From: an uncultured Coriobacteriaceae bacterium
Lineage (GTDB): Bacteria; Actinomycetota; Coriobacteriia; Coriobacteriales; Atopobiaceae
Assembly: GCA_902780305.1 (NCBI GenBank)
Contig: CACZFB010000033.1
Span: 1-37,495 of the forward strand
Length of the DNA stretch: 37,495 nucleotides
Reading direction: 5' to 3'
Position numbers and translations under genes: made by a program. Of the stretch, positions 7,449 to 16,727 are shown piece by piece (positions within the stretch are counted from its first letter, which is position 1; the number at the start of each line of letters is the position of its first letter). The notes beneath the pieces were generated by a model. That model saw only the letters and a list, made by a program, of their open reading frames with translations, ran no database searches and was not told where the DNA came from.

Positions 7449-10370
7449 ATGCATACAGTACGTCGGGTTTTCAGGCGCATGACGCTCGTTGTCTTGTTGA
7501 TGACCCTTTTTGTTGTGGCCATCCCGCCCATCGTGGCACATGGACAAGAAACGGACGGTAAGGTCGTACGTGTTGGATGGTACGACTCGTCATACAACAC
7601 CATGGATGAGTTTGGCCGCCGGTCCGGCTACGCGTACGAGTATCAGATCAAAGTGGCGGCATACTCCGGATGGAGCTACGAATACGTTACCGGTAGTTGG
7701 TCGGAGCTCATGCAGATGCTGATTGACGGCAAGATCGACCTTATGAGCGATGTCTCGTATACCGAGGAGCGCGCTAAGGACATGCTGTTTCCGGATCTTC
7801 CCATGGGCTCAGAGGAATACTACTTGTTTACCGCTCCCAACGACACCAGCATTCTGTCGTCGGACCCCTCCACGCTTAACGGGAAACGAGTTGGGGTGAA
7901 CAAAGACAGCATCCAGGCAGAGTTCTACAAGGACTGGGCTCAACGCAATGCGGTAAAGGCCGAGCTGGTCGAGCTGTCCACCTCCGAAGACGAGTCGCTC
8001 CAGATGCTTGCGGACCACCGACTGGACGCTTACATAACGGTTGACTCCTTTAACGATCCCTCGCGTGCCGTGCCCATGTACAAGGTTGGATCCTCAGACT
8101 TCTTCTTTGTGGTAAACAAGAGTCGGCCCGACCTCTTGTCCGAGCTAAATAGTGCGATGGACAGAATATGGAGTGAGAATCACTTCTTTAATCAGCAGAT
8201 GTTCGAGCAGTATATCAAGACGGCGGGTGCGAACGCGTTTCTTTCGTCGGATGAGTTGGACTGGCTCACCGCGCACAAGACGATCCGGGTGGGCTATCAG
8301 GATGACTACCTTGCCTTCTGCTCTGCTGACAAGAACACGGGCGAGCTGACGGGCGCGCTGAAGGACTTTTTGGCCTATGCCTCGGATTGCTTCGAGAATG
8401 CGCGGCTCTCCTTCGAGCCCAAGGCTTTTCCCACGGCAGAGGCGGCTTTGGAGGCCCTCAAAAAAGGCGAGGTCGATTGTGTCTTTCCTGCCAGTCTTGG
8501 TGGCTATGGCGGTGAGGAGATGGGCGTCGTTATGACGCCGCCCCTTGTGAACACCGACGTGTATGCGGTGGTGCGGCAGGAGGATATGAACAACTTTACC
8601 AACAGGGAGCATGTGGTCGTGGCGGTAAACCAGGGCAATCCAAACTACGACGCTTTCCTTGTGGATCATTTTCCCACCTGGCATGCGGTGTACTACCCAA
8701 ACATCGAGGAGTGCCTCAAGGCGGTGTCCAACAGCGTGGCGGACTGTGTGCTCATCAGCAGCTATCGATACAACAACATTTCGAGGACGTGCGAACGATA
8801 CCACCTCACGACCTTTCCCACTGCGGTGGATCTGGACTCTTGTCTCGCGGTAAAGCGGGGGAACACGGAGCTCTACTCCATTCTGGCTAAGGCCGTAGGC
8901 CAGGTTCCGTCATCCACGGTGAACTCGGCCCTGTCGTACTACGTTACGGAGGATGCCAAGCTCACGTTGGGCGACTTCCTCGCCGACAACATGGCCTTCG
9001 TGCTGCTTGGCGTTGCCGTTGTGATGCTCGTCATTCTCGCACTTCTGCTGCGTAGCATGCGAGCAGAAAAGCTCGCTCGGGAGCTTATTGCCGCAACGGA
9101 GATCGACGCCCTTACGGGCCTTTACAACCGTGATTACTTCTTTGAGTACGCCAACCGCATGTTCCGTGCGCAGCCGGAGGCACCCATGGATGCCATCGTG
9201 CTCAACATCGAGCAGTTCCATTCGATCAATGCGCTCAATGGGCGAGACTTCGGTGACCAGGTGCTTCGCGTTCTGGGAAACGACATACGCATCATCGCCG
9301 AAGAGTCCGAGGGCATTGCGGGAAGGTTCGGCGCAGACCGATTCGACATCTTTTGCCGTCACGTGCATGGGTACCAAGCCATCTACGACCGGCTGCAGGA
9401 AAAGTTGGAAACATTGGCGCCTACCACGAGCATCATCCTGCGCATGGGCGTGCTGCCCGAGCAGACGCAGCTTGAACCCATCCAGATGTTCGACATGGCT
9501 CGAACGGCGTGCGGCATGGCACGCGGGCGCTCTGGTGCGCACGTCGTGGTGTTCGACGATCGGGTGCGCAAGCGCGAGCTGTATGAGCAGCGGTTGCTCA
9601 ACGACTTGCGGCGCGCCTTGGACAGCTATGAGTTTGAGGTCTACTATCAGCCCAAGTACGACATCCAGGCCAGCTCCCCAAGGCTGGTGAGTGCGGAGGC
9701 GCTCGTCCGCTGGCAGCATCCGGAACTGGGGGTGATTTCGCCCGATGACTTCGTTCCACTCTTCGAGCGTAACGGAAAGATCGAGTTGGTGGACCGATAT
9801 GTCTGGACGCGGGCAGCCAGGCAGGTAGCGAGTTGGCGTGCGCAGTATGGCGTGCTTGTGCCGGTGTCGATAAACCTGTCGCGGGTGGACGTGTTCGACC
9901 CAATGCTCGAAAGCATTCTGGATGGAATACTTCTGGAGAATGGGCTGGAGCATGAGGCGTTGAAGCTCGAGGTTACGGAGTCGGCCTATGTGGAGAATGC
10001 GGACCAGCTGATTCGGGTCGTGGGTAATCTGCGCAGGAGGGGCTACACGGTGGAGATGGATGACTTTGGGACTGGGTACTCCTCGCTCAATATGCTGTCC
10101 GCCATTCCCATCGACGTACTCAAGGTGGACAGGGCGTTTGTCCAGAACCTGGTGAACGACCAAAAGACGACCCGTCTTGTGGAACTGATCATCGAATTGG
10201 CGAAGAGTCTGGACCTCACTGTCGTCGCGGAGGGAGTCGAGACCGAAGCTCAGCTGCGCATGCTCCGCCAAATGGGTTGTGCGATCGTCCAGGGCTACTA
10301 CTTCTCACGTCCGCTTCACCCGTCCGACTTCGAAGCAAAGTGTCTAAGAGACTTTGGGGCGGTGAGGTGA
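7449..10370 (+). CDS. Double Venus-flytrap receptor with degenerate GGDEF and intact EAL (c-di-GMP phosphodiesterase)
   Basis: Predicted membrane receptor that degrades cyclic-di-GMP in response to an extracellular small molecule. Order: signal peptide (1-32), two solute-binding type-3 (amino-acid-binding-like) domains (about 38-255 and 272-500), one membrane helix (about 514-536), GGDEF (about 549-705), EAL (about 720-960). The GGDEF motif is GADRF (627-631), so cyclase activity is probably lost. The EAL domain keeps EALVRW (Glu750), the Glu of KLEVTES, DDFGTGYSS, KVD and AEGVET, so it should be catalytic. The paired binding domains recall BvgS/EvgS-type sensors. It is the first gene of a trio: the next ATG lies two bases after its stop. 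GGAG lies eight bases before ATG 7449. The ligand is unknown. Confidence 0.9.
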   Translation: MHTVRRVFRRMTLVVLLMTLFVVAIPPIVAHGQETDGKVVRVGWYDSSYNTMDEFGRRSGYAYEYQIKVAAYSGWSYEYVTGSWSELMQMLIDGKIDLMSDVSYTEERAKDMLFPDLPMGSEEYYLFTAPNDTSILSSDPSTLNGKRVGVNKDSIQAEFYKDWAQRNAVKAELVELSTSEDESLQMLADHRLDAYITVDSFNDPSRAVPMYKVGSSDFFFVVNKSRPDLLSELNSAMDRIWSENHFFNQQMFEQYIKTAGANAFLSSDELDWLTAHKTIRVGYQDDYLAFCSADKNTGELTGALKDFLAYASDCFENARLSFEPKAFPTAEAALEALKKGEVDCVFPASLGGYGGEEMGVVMTPPLVNTDVYAVVRQEDMNNFTNREHVVVAVNQGNPNYDAFLVDHFPTWHAVYYPNIEECLKAVSNSVADCVLISSYRYNNISRTCERYHLTTFPTAVDLDSCLAVKRGNTELYSILAKAVGQVPSSTVNSALSYYVTEDAKLTLGDFLADNMAFVLLGVAVVMLVILALLLRSMRAEKLARELIAATEIDALTGLYNRDYFFEYANRMFRAQPEAPMDAIVLNIEQFHSINALNGRDFGDQVLRVLGNDIRIIAEESEGIAGRFGADRFDIFCRHVHGYQAIYDRLQEKLETLAPTTSIILRMGVLPEQTQLEPIQMFDMARTACGMARGRSGAHVVVFDDRVRKRELYEQRLLNDLRRALDSYEFEVYYQPKYDIQASSPRLVSAEALVRWQHPELGVISPDDFVPLFERNGKIELVDRYVWTRAARQVASWRAQYGVLVPVSINLSRVDVFDPMLESILDGILLENGLEHEALKLEVTESAYVENADQLIRVVGNLRRRGYTVEMDDFGTGYSSLNMLSAIPIDVLKVDRAFVQNLVNDQKTTRLVELIIELAKSLDLTVVAEGVETEAQLRMLRQMGCAIVQGYYFSRPLHPSDFEAKCLRDFGAVR

Positions 10371-10372
10371 CG

Positions 10373-11992
10373 ATGCGCTCCATCAGAACAAGGATGACGT
10401 TATTCGCCGTATGCGTCATCGTCGTGACCGTGGCAATCATGGCTCTGCTCAGCGTGTACTTTATTCGCAGTACGGAGCAGCAGCGGTCCAACCAGCTTCT
10501 TCTGCTTCTGTGCGAGACGGGGGAGCGGAATCTCGACTATTACTTTAACAGCGTACAAAAGTCAGTAAGCAAGGTTGCGTCCTTTGTTGAGTCGGATTTG
10601 GACGGCGTAGGGGATGAGCAGCTCGCACGCCACATAAAGCGCGTGGAAGAACGATTCGACGAGATGGCCTCGAAGACGAACGGCGTCCTTACCTACTATT
10701 ACCGCATCGACCCCGAAGTCTCGAAAGCGGTAAAGGGTTTTTGGTACACCAACCTTGACGGCGAGGGTTTCGTGGAGCATGAGGTAACCAACATCGAACT
10801 CTACGACACCAAAGACACCTCCAACTTGGTTTGGTTTACCGTGCCCAAGTACGAGGGTAGACCCGTGTGGCTGCCGCCGTATGTGACGGACAACTTGGGA
10901 AAGCGCGTCATATCGTACAACGTCCCCATCTATTGGCGCGGCGAGTTCGTTGGGGTGGTGGGAATCGAGATCGACTACACGACCATGGCTGAGCAGGTGG
11001 AGAGCATTCGGCTGTACGACAACGGTTATGCGTACCTATGTGACGAGGAGGGGCACCTGTTCTTCCATCCGCGAATCGACGTGAGCCAGTACGAGGCAGA
11101 CGAGATTCCCTCGGTTCCTCGGGAGGCGCTCGAGAAGAGCACCTTCGTGCGGTATGTCTTCGATGGCGTGGAGAAGGTTGCCGCGTGGCTCTCGCTGAGC
11201 AACGGGATGCGCCTGAACGTTACGGTGCCCATATCCGAGACCGAAGGCAACTGGCCTATGCTCATTGGAAACACCGTGCTGTATGCCGGTATCGTGTTGG
11301 TGGCAGCGAGCGCGCTCACCATGCTCTATGCAAAGCGCATCACCAAGCCCTTGGAAGAACTCACCGAGGCTGCCGACCAAGTGGATCGTGGCAATTACGA
11401 CGTGGAACTCAGCTATGACAGGGACGATGAGGTCGGTCGCCTCACCAACACGTTCAAGCGTCTGGCGGGACACATGAAGGACCACATAAACGACCTCAAC
11501 AAGCGCGTATACGTAGATGCCCTCACGTCCGTGCGAAACAAGGGGGCTTACACCACCTTTATTGATGATTTGCAAGAGCGGTTGGAAGAAGAGGGTGACG
11601 AGGTGGCATTCGCGGTTGGCGTGTTCGACTGCGACAACCTCAAGCATGTCAACGACAGGTATGGACACGAGAAGGGTGACGTGTACCTGAGGACGGCGTG
11701 TCGCCTTATCTGTCACGTCTATCAGCACAGTCCCGTTTTTAGAATTGGTGGAGACGAGTTCTCGGTTGTGCTGCAAGATGATGATCTGCATAACCAAGAG
11801 GCCCTTGCGCGGCAGTTTGCCAACAGCATGACCGAGATCAGCGCCTCGGCAAAAAACGAATGGGAACAGGTGCACGTCTCGATGGGAATCGCAACGTACG
11901 ACGCGCAAGCCGACCGTAACGTGAGCGACGTGATACGCCGTGCGGACGAGCTTATGTACGAGAACAAGCGCATTCGAAAAATGGGGAGGTAG
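10373..11992 (+). CDS. Membrane diguanylate cyclase (Cache-HAMP-GGDEF)
   Basis: Predicted to make cyclic-di-GMP from two GTP. Order: first membrane helix (about 8-30), a periplasmic Cache-like sensor (about 40-290), second helix (about 298-320), HAMP (about 322-372), GGDEF domain (375-539). The catalytic motif is an intact GGDEF at 459-463, and FDCDNLKHVND fits the GTP/metal-binding segment. The inhibitory RxxD site that normally precedes GGDEF is replaced by YQHS, so product inhibition at that site is not expected. The ATG lies two bases after the EAL gene's stop, with GGTGAGG inside the previous gene's end as ribosome site, so the two are likely translated together. It opposes the EAL partner. 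Confidence 0.92.
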   Translation: MRSIRTRMTLFAVCVIVVTVAIMALLSVYFIRSTEQQRSNQLLLLLCETGERNLDYYFNSVQKSVSKVASFVESDLDGVGDEQLARHIKRVEERFDEMASKTNGVLTYYYRIDPEVSKAVKGFWYTNLDGEGFVEHEVTNIELYDTKDTSNLVWFTVPKYEGRPVWLPPYVTDNLGKRVISYNVPIYWRGEFVGVVGIEIDYTTMAEQVESIRLYDNGYAYLCDEEGHLFFHPRIDVSQYEADEIPSVPREALEKSTFVRYVFDGVEKVAAWLSLSNGMRLNVTVPISETEGNWPMLIGNTVLYAGIVLVAASALTMLYAKRITKPLEELTEAADQVDRGNYDVELSYDRDDEVGRLTNTFKRLAGHMKDHINDLNKRVYVDALTSVRNKGAYTTFIDDLQERLEEEGDEVAFAVGVFDCDNLKHVNDRYGHEKGDVYLRTACRLICHVYQHSPVFRIGGDEFSVVLQDDDLHNQEALARQFANSMTEISASAKNEWEQVHVSMGIATYDAQADRNVSDVIRRADELMYENKRIRKMGR

Positions 11993-12022
11993 GACGTACC
12001 CCATCCAGCCCGGAGGTCGAAG

Positions 12023-14020
12023 ATGATTCCAACAACCCGCAAGCGTTCGCTGACAGCCGTGGCGTTCTTGCTCCTCCTCATGCTGGGGGCCATGCTGTTG
12101 CCGACTCCAGCATGCGCACAGGAAAAGGGCAGGGTCGTGCGTGTGGGGTGGTACGAATCGCCGTTTAACGTTACGGACGAACATGGGCGTCGTTCGGGCT
12201 ATGCGTACGATTACCAACAGCGTATCGCAGCGTATACCGGATGGAGCTTCGAGTATGTGGAAGGCAGCTGGTCGGAGCTGCTCCAGATGCTGACCGATGG
12301 CAAGATCGACCTCATGAGCGACGTGTCGTATACGGACGAGCGAGCCAAGCGCATGCTGTTCTCCGCGCTTCCCATGGGCGAGGAGCAATACTACCTGTAT
12401 GCAAGTCCGAGCAACACGGCGATCAATCCTGAGGACTACTCCACGTTCAACGGCAAGCGGGTTGGCGTAAACAAGGGGAGCATCCAGATCGGACAGTTTA
12501 ACGACTGGGCACAAGTCAACGGCGTCTCGGCAGAGCTCGTGGAACTCACGGGAACCGAGGAAGCCAACCTCGAGCAGCTGTTGGCAGGCAAGATCGACCT
12601 CTACCTTTCGCCGGACGGGTTCTTTGACAAGGAGTCTGCCACACCAATATGCAAGGTGGGCACCTCCGACTACTATTTCGCAGTAAGCAAATCGCAACCA
12701 GGTCTCCTGGCAGAGCTTAACGGCGCAATGGGTAGGATAAAGGACGAGAACCAGTACTTCGACCAGCAACTTTACGCGAAGTACTTACAGACCTCCAACG
12801 CGAGCAGCGCCCTTAGTACGGGTGAGCGGGAGTGGCTGGAGGGCCATGGCGCCATTCGGGTGGGTTATCAGGACAATTATCTGGCCTTTTGCGCCAAAGA
12901 CCCGGAGTCGGGAGAGCTTACCGGGGCGCTCAAGGATTATTTGGAGGCCGCCTCCAACTCGCTGGAGAATGCCGAACTGAGCTTTGAGCCCGTGTGCTTC
13001 CCTACCTCCGAGGATGCCATGGAGGCGCTCAAAAGGGGCGAGGTGGACTGCGTGTTTCCCACCAACCTTACCGCCTACGACGGCGAGATGCGTGGGGTGT
13101 TTATTACACAGGCGCTCATGCGTACCGACATGTCGGCGGTAATACGCGAGGCGGAGAAAAGGAGCTTTGCCAAAAAGGACCGGATTGCGGTTGCGGTTAA
13201 CGCTGGCAATCCAAACTACGACATGTTTCTGCAAGACCATTTTCCGGATTGGCAGGCAATCTACTTCAACACCACGCAGGACTGTTTGAAGGCCGTTGCG
13301 GACGGGCAGGCGGACTGCCTCCTGATCAGCAACTATCGGTATAACAACATTGCGAAGCTCTGCGATCAGTATCGGCTTACCACGTGGTCCACTGGCATCG
13401 AGATGGACTACTGCCTTGCGGTGAGTCGTCAAAACACCGTGCTGTACTCAATACTCTCCAAGGCGATCGCCTCTATGTCGTCGTCCACCATCAATGCGGC
13501 GCTCACAACATACTATGCGGAGGACGCCCGAACGAGTGTCGTCGACTCCCTCAACCAGAATCTGCTGAAGGTTGCCGTGGGCGTGCTCATCGTGGTGGTG
13601 CTGCTGCTCTTGGCTTTTTTGCTGCGTGGCATACGTGCATCGAGAAGAAACGGGAGGAGTGGACGTCTGGATCCTGGCAAGGAGCATTTTTCGCTCTTCG
13701 ACGATTTACCGCTGTCGTATAGCGTGTATCGCGTTACGCATGTGGAGCATAGCGAGCAATACGATGCGAAGGTCATCTATGTAAACCACAAGTTCGAGCA
13801 ATTTGGCGGGCTGCCGCAGGAGGCGGTCGTGGGCCGTTACGTGCGAGAGCTCTTCCCCTACGTCGGGGAGGAATGGTTCGCAAGTGCCAGACGCGCGGCG
13901 CTTGAGGGTGAGCTGGTTGAGTACGATTACGTCGATCCACTTACCAAACGATCGTATAGCGTTACCATGCGACAGGTCGCGGGCCCCGGCTACTGCGCGG
14001 TTACCTATTTGGAGGCGTAG
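12023..14020 (+). CDS. Double Venus-flytrap receptor ending in PAS, no output domain
   Basis: A paralogue of the receptor half of the gene at 7449: about three quarters of residues match by eye over the first 90 residues of the mature protein. Order: signal peptide (about 1-33), two solute-binding type-3 domains (about 36-255 and 272-505), membrane helix (about 514-533), and a PAS domain (about 555-665) with the LPLSYSVYRV start and PGYCAVTYLEA end often seen in coriobacterial PAS-GGDEF proteins. The protein stops there; no GGDEF, EAL or kinase follows in any frame before the next gene. GGAGG lies six bases before ATG 12023. It could signal by pairing with its neighbours, or be a truncated receptor. 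Confidence 0.88.
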   Translation: MIPTTRKRSLTAVAFLLLLMLGAMLLPTPACAQEKGRVVRVGWYESPFNVTDEHGRRSGYAYDYQQRIAAYTGWSFEYVEGSWSELLQMLTDGKIDLMSDVSYTDERAKRMLFSALPMGEEQYYLYASPSNTAINPEDYSTFNGKRVGVNKGSIQIGQFNDWAQVNGVSAELVELTGTEEANLEQLLAGKIDLYLSPDGFFDKESATPICKVGTSDYYFAVSKSQPGLLAELNGAMGRIKDENQYFDQQLYAKYLQTSNASSALSTGEREWLEGHGAIRVGYQDNYLAFCAKDPESGELTGALKDYLEAASNSLENAELSFEPVCFPTSEDAMEALKRGEVDCVFPTNLTAYDGEMRGVFITQALMRTDMSAVIREAEKRSFAKKDRIAVAVNAGNPNYDMFLQDHFPDWQAIYFNTTQDCLKAVADGQADCLLISNYRYNNIAKLCDQYRLTTWSTGIEMDYCLAVSRQNTVLYSILSKAIASMSSSTINAALTTYYAEDARTSVVDSLNQNLLKVAVGVLIVVVLLLLAFLLRGIRASRRNGRSGRLDPGKEHFSLFDDLPLSYSVYRVTHVEHSEQYDAKVIYVNHKFEQFGGLPQEAVVGRYVRELFPYVGEEWFASARRAALEGELVEYDYVDPLTKRSYSVTMRQVAGPGYCAVTYLEA

Positions 14021-14030
14021 TGCGCTGACC

Positions 14031-14056
14031 TATCGAGGGGGTAACTCCCATTGATA
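14031..14056. repeat. Palindromic repeat, half copy
   Basis: A single diverged arm (TATCGA, G run, TAA centre, C run, TTGATA) beginning 11 bases past the stop of the receptor gene. It is self-complementary with two mismatches and has no second arm. Confidence 0.75.
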
Positions 14057-14170
14057 GGGTGGCACATTCTGACAAGCCCAAGAAAACGAGCTTTTTGCGC
14101 ACAGTCACCAATCAAATGCCTTATGATAAATACTGGTATGGTTGAAACTTTGTGGAGAGGGGAGCGCGTT

Positions 14171-15025
14171 ATGAAGGTTATGGCCATCTGTGCGGGGCGT
14201 AAGAACGGAAACGGTGAGATTCTTGCTAAGGAGGCTCTGAGCGCTGCGCAGGCGGCGGGCGCTGAGGTCGAGATGATCAACTTGTTCGACTACAACATCT
14301 TGCCCTGTACGGGCTGCGAGGGATGCACCATGCAAATGGGCGAGGTCGCCATGGACCCCACCAAGCAGTACCGGGGTTGCGTCCTCAAGGACAAGGACGA
14401 CGTGGACGCGCTCATAGCCGAGATGCACACCTGCAACGGCGTCATCTTCTCGGTGCCCACCTACGACTTGACTCCCAGCTCGCTCTACACGCGCTTCGCA
14501 CAGCGCTTCCTTGCCTACGAGCTCTCGTTCCTGCTTGAGATTGGCGTCGTGAAGGAGAACCCCAACACGGTTGCCGGCCTGATTGCCGTAGGCGGCTCCA
14601 TGCACGACTGGCAGTCGCTGGCGCTCGAGAGCCTGCAGGCGACCATGTTCACCATGTCGCTTACCGTGGTCGACCGCTTTATGAGCCAGCGTGTGGGCCG
14701 TCCAGGCAACGTGCTGCTGCATCAGGACCAGCTTGACCGTGCCCATCAAATGGGCGAGAGCATCGTAAAGGCCATACAGACCCCGGTCGAGGAGCGCACC
14801 TGTGGCGGAGAGCTGGGCACCAACACCGAGACTGGTCGACCTTGGCTGGTAATCGATCCGGAAAATGGGCATATTCGCGATCGGTGTGTAGACAAGGCGC
14901 GCGCCGAGCACCTTAACGAGATCATCCAGACGCGCATCGACTTCTTCCAGCGTCAGGGCGAGGTGAAGCCGTTGCAGAAGAAGTACCGTGAGATGAAGTT
15001 CCCCACGTTTGTAATCGAACGGTAG
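14171..15025 (+). CDS. Iron-sulfur flavoprotein (NADPH-dependent FMN reductase fold)
   Basis: Predicted cytosolic electron carrier or reductase with a flavodoxin-like FMN fold and one 4Fe-4S cluster. It starts with the fold's first strand and phosphate loop (MKVMAICAGRKNGNGEI). Compact cysteines follow at 46, 49 and 52 (CTGCEGC), with Cys70 in YRGC, matching the Isf-type cluster pattern. SVPTYD near residue 97 is the second FMN loop. The C-terminal 100 residues are longer than in minimal Isf proteins and contain two further cysteines (CGGE, RCVD). ATG 14171 follows GGGGAG and is preferred over a longer reading. It is convergent with the PucR regulator gene. Physiological partner unknown. Confidence 0.85.
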   Translation: MKVMAICAGRKNGNGEILAKEALSAAQAAGAEVEMINLFDYNILPCTGCEGCTMQMGEVAMDPTKQYRGCVLKDKDDVDALIAEMHTCNGVIFSVPTYDLTPSSLYTRFAQRFLAYELSFLLEIGVVKENPNTVAGLIAVGGSMHDWQSLALESLQATMFTMSLTVVDRFMSQRVGRPGNVLLHQDQLDRAHQMGESIVKAIQTPVEERTCGGELGTNTETGRPWLVIDPENGHIRDRCVDKARAEHLNEIIQTRIDFFQRQGEVKPLQKKYREMKFPTFVIER

Positions 15026-15039
15026 CTTCCGCGCGCTAC

Positions 15040-15079
15040 GGCGCACGGGCACGCGTCCAAGGAGCGTGGCCCGTGCGCC
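15040..15079. terminator. GC-rich hairpin between convergent genes
   Basis: Arms GGCGCACGGGC-ACGC and GCGT-GGCCCGTGCGCC pair with one bulge around a nine-base loop, 15 bases after the flavoprotein stop. There is no strong T run, so it is a likely but unproven terminator serving either strand. Confidence 0.5.
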
Positions 15080-15090
15080 ACCATTCTCTT

Positions 15091-15109
15091 GTCGCCGATA
15101 ATCGGCGAC
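15091..15109. repeat. 19-base near-perfect palindrome
   Basis: Arms GTCGCCGAT and ATCGGCGAC flank a single A. It lies 14 bases beyond the stop of the PucR-type gene (minus strand). It could be a short terminator hairpin or a protein-binding site. Confidence 0.4.
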
Positions 15110-15122
15110 TCCAAACAATGGC

Positions 15123-16727
15123 CTAGCCGCGCAACTGGTCGCGTCGCATTACGATGCGGGGCTTGAAGAGGCCAAGATACAGCATGATGCGAAAGCCAGT
15201 TTGCAACTGGAACAAGTCCTCGCCGCTTGCCAAGTTGATGCCCAGAATCTCTCGAATGCGGTTGAGCCGATACAGCAAGGTGTTCTTGTGCAGCGTAAGC
15301 ATCTGGGCTGCGCGGGTTGTGGAACCAGCCACTTGTAGGTAGCAGTAGAGCGTGTCCATGAGGTCGCCGTTGTGCCTCTCGTCGTAATCACGCAGAACCT
15401 TGAGCGCAGGATGGCAGAGCGACAGCAAGTTGGTTCGGCGATCGGCCAGCTCGAGCGTATGCATGAAAGCATAGTCGCTATACCTAAACAGGCAACCGTC
15501 GTCGATTGCGGTTCCTAGGCGCTCTCCAAAGCGGACCGCCCGTCTGGCTTGTTGGTATGCGGAGCGTGTGTGCACCACGCGCGTAAAGGTATTGGACATG
15601 CCGCAGGAAAGGCCGTTGAGGGCGGCTATCTCCTCCAGGAGCTGCTCGCCATACGCGCCCACGCCATTGGTGTCGTCGCGCGAGACGAGGGCTACCAGCT
15701 GCTGGTGATAGCGCGTGTAGAGGGAGTGGTGAAGGATGGGGCGTAGCTGTCCGGCAATTTTTTCGGCTTCGAGCTGTCCCAATCCCTCACCCTTGGCATG
15801 CAGACACAGCACTTGCAGGTACTTCTTTGGATGAAAGTCGAGTGCCTTTAACCTGCGCAGCGTCACTGCCTCACTTGGCGACGAATCACCGATGAGGTTG
15901 GTGAGGAAGTGGGCACCGAGCTCGCCGACTGTGGGACTCCACACCTCGGACTTCTGCATCTCCTGCCCCACGAAGTCTGCGAGGCGGGCGAAGCAAGTAA
16001 GGTCGACGTCGCAAAAGGGGTGATTGTGCTCGACCATCATAACGTGTGCCATGCACACGCCGTTGGCCATTACGGCCGCAGTCATGGTGTTGGCATCCAG
16101 CAAGCTGTTCTTTCGCACGAGGGGTCCGGACCCAAGGGCAAGCGCCCTGTCGATTCCCTCGCTATGTATGTACTCGATGGCCTCCTCGAGCAACGTCTCG
16201 TTCTTGATTTCGCCAGTGATCACTTTTTCCAGCGAGGAGTCGCTTCCCTCCAAGTCGCTAAGATGGTAGGCGATATAGCGGTACGTCGTGTCCACCACAA
16301 GAATGGGGTTGCCCAGAGCGCATGCGGCCTCCTCGATGAGATACTGCAGGCCCTTGTTCGAGAAATGCGCCATAAGCATGCGGCGAACGATGTTGACCTG
16401 GTCCTGGCTCTCCAAAAACAGGTCCTGCAGTATGTTGTAGCACGCAAAGGGATCGACGTCCGGAGTCAGGCAAATCAGGTTTGAACGCGTGTTGCCGCTC
16501 AGGTCCGACTCGTTGTCGTGTCCATAGAGCACGCAGTTAAGCGTACAGCTCTTTGGGACGTTGCGGGGCAGCAGCGTGGTGTCCCCAAAGTACAGGACAT
16601 CGTCGCGCACGATGCTGGTCTCGTTGGTAAGAAACGCCACCGTATAGACCTCTGCGTCATCGTCTGCGAGCGACGCTGCGGTAACGTGGTTTGCGGGAAG
16701 ACGCGAAATGAGCTCTGCGATGCGCAT
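15123..16727 (-). CDS. PucR/CdaR-type transcriptional regulator
   Basis: A predicted DNA-binding regulator of 534 residues. The C-terminal region (about 460-510) carries the PucR-type helix-turn-helix: a TLYCYLQ helix, STTRAAQML, then LHKNTLLYRLNRIREILGI. The centre (about 280-420) resembles the GGDEF-like CdaR domain, and the N-terminal half is an uncharacterised sensory region with CALGNPILVVD resembling a GAF/PAS-like start. ATG 16727 with GAGAGGAG upstream is chosen; a longer in-frame reading runs antisense through the thiolase gene and is rejected. It is divergent from the thiolase-like gene across 144 bases, so it probably controls that operon, perhaps in response to an acyl-pathway metabolite (inference). 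Confidence 0.87.
   Translation of the reverse strand: MRIAELISRLPANHVTAASLADDDAEVYTVAFLTNETSIVRDDVLYFGDTTLLPRNVPKSCTLNCVLYGHDNESDLSGNTRSNLICLTPDVDPFACYNILQDLFLESQDQVNIVRRMLMAHFSNKGLQYLIEEAACALGNPILVVDTTYRYIAYHLSDLEGSDSSLEKVITGEIKNETLLEEAIEYIHSEGIDRALALGSGPLVRKNSLLDANTMTAAVMANGVCMAHVMMVEHNHPFCDVDLTCFARLADFVGQEMQKSEVWSPTVGELGAHFLTNLIGDSSPSEAVTLRRLKALDFHPKKYLQVLCLHAKGEGLGQLEAEKIAGQLRPILHHSLYTRYHQQLVALVSRDDTNGVGAYGEQLLEEIAALNGLSCGMSNTFTRVVHTRSAYQQARRAVRFGERLGTAIDDGCLFRYSDYAFMHTLELADRRTNLLSLCHPALKVLRDYDERHNGDLMDTLYCYLQVAGSTTRAAQMLTLHKNTLLYRLNRIREILGINLASGEDLFQLQTGFRIMLYLGLFKPRIVMRRDQLRG

Noticed and set aside
11036..12769. A 577-codon antisense open frame across the cyclase and second receptor
   Set aside because: The plus strand encodes well-supported domains throughout; the antisense product has no known features.
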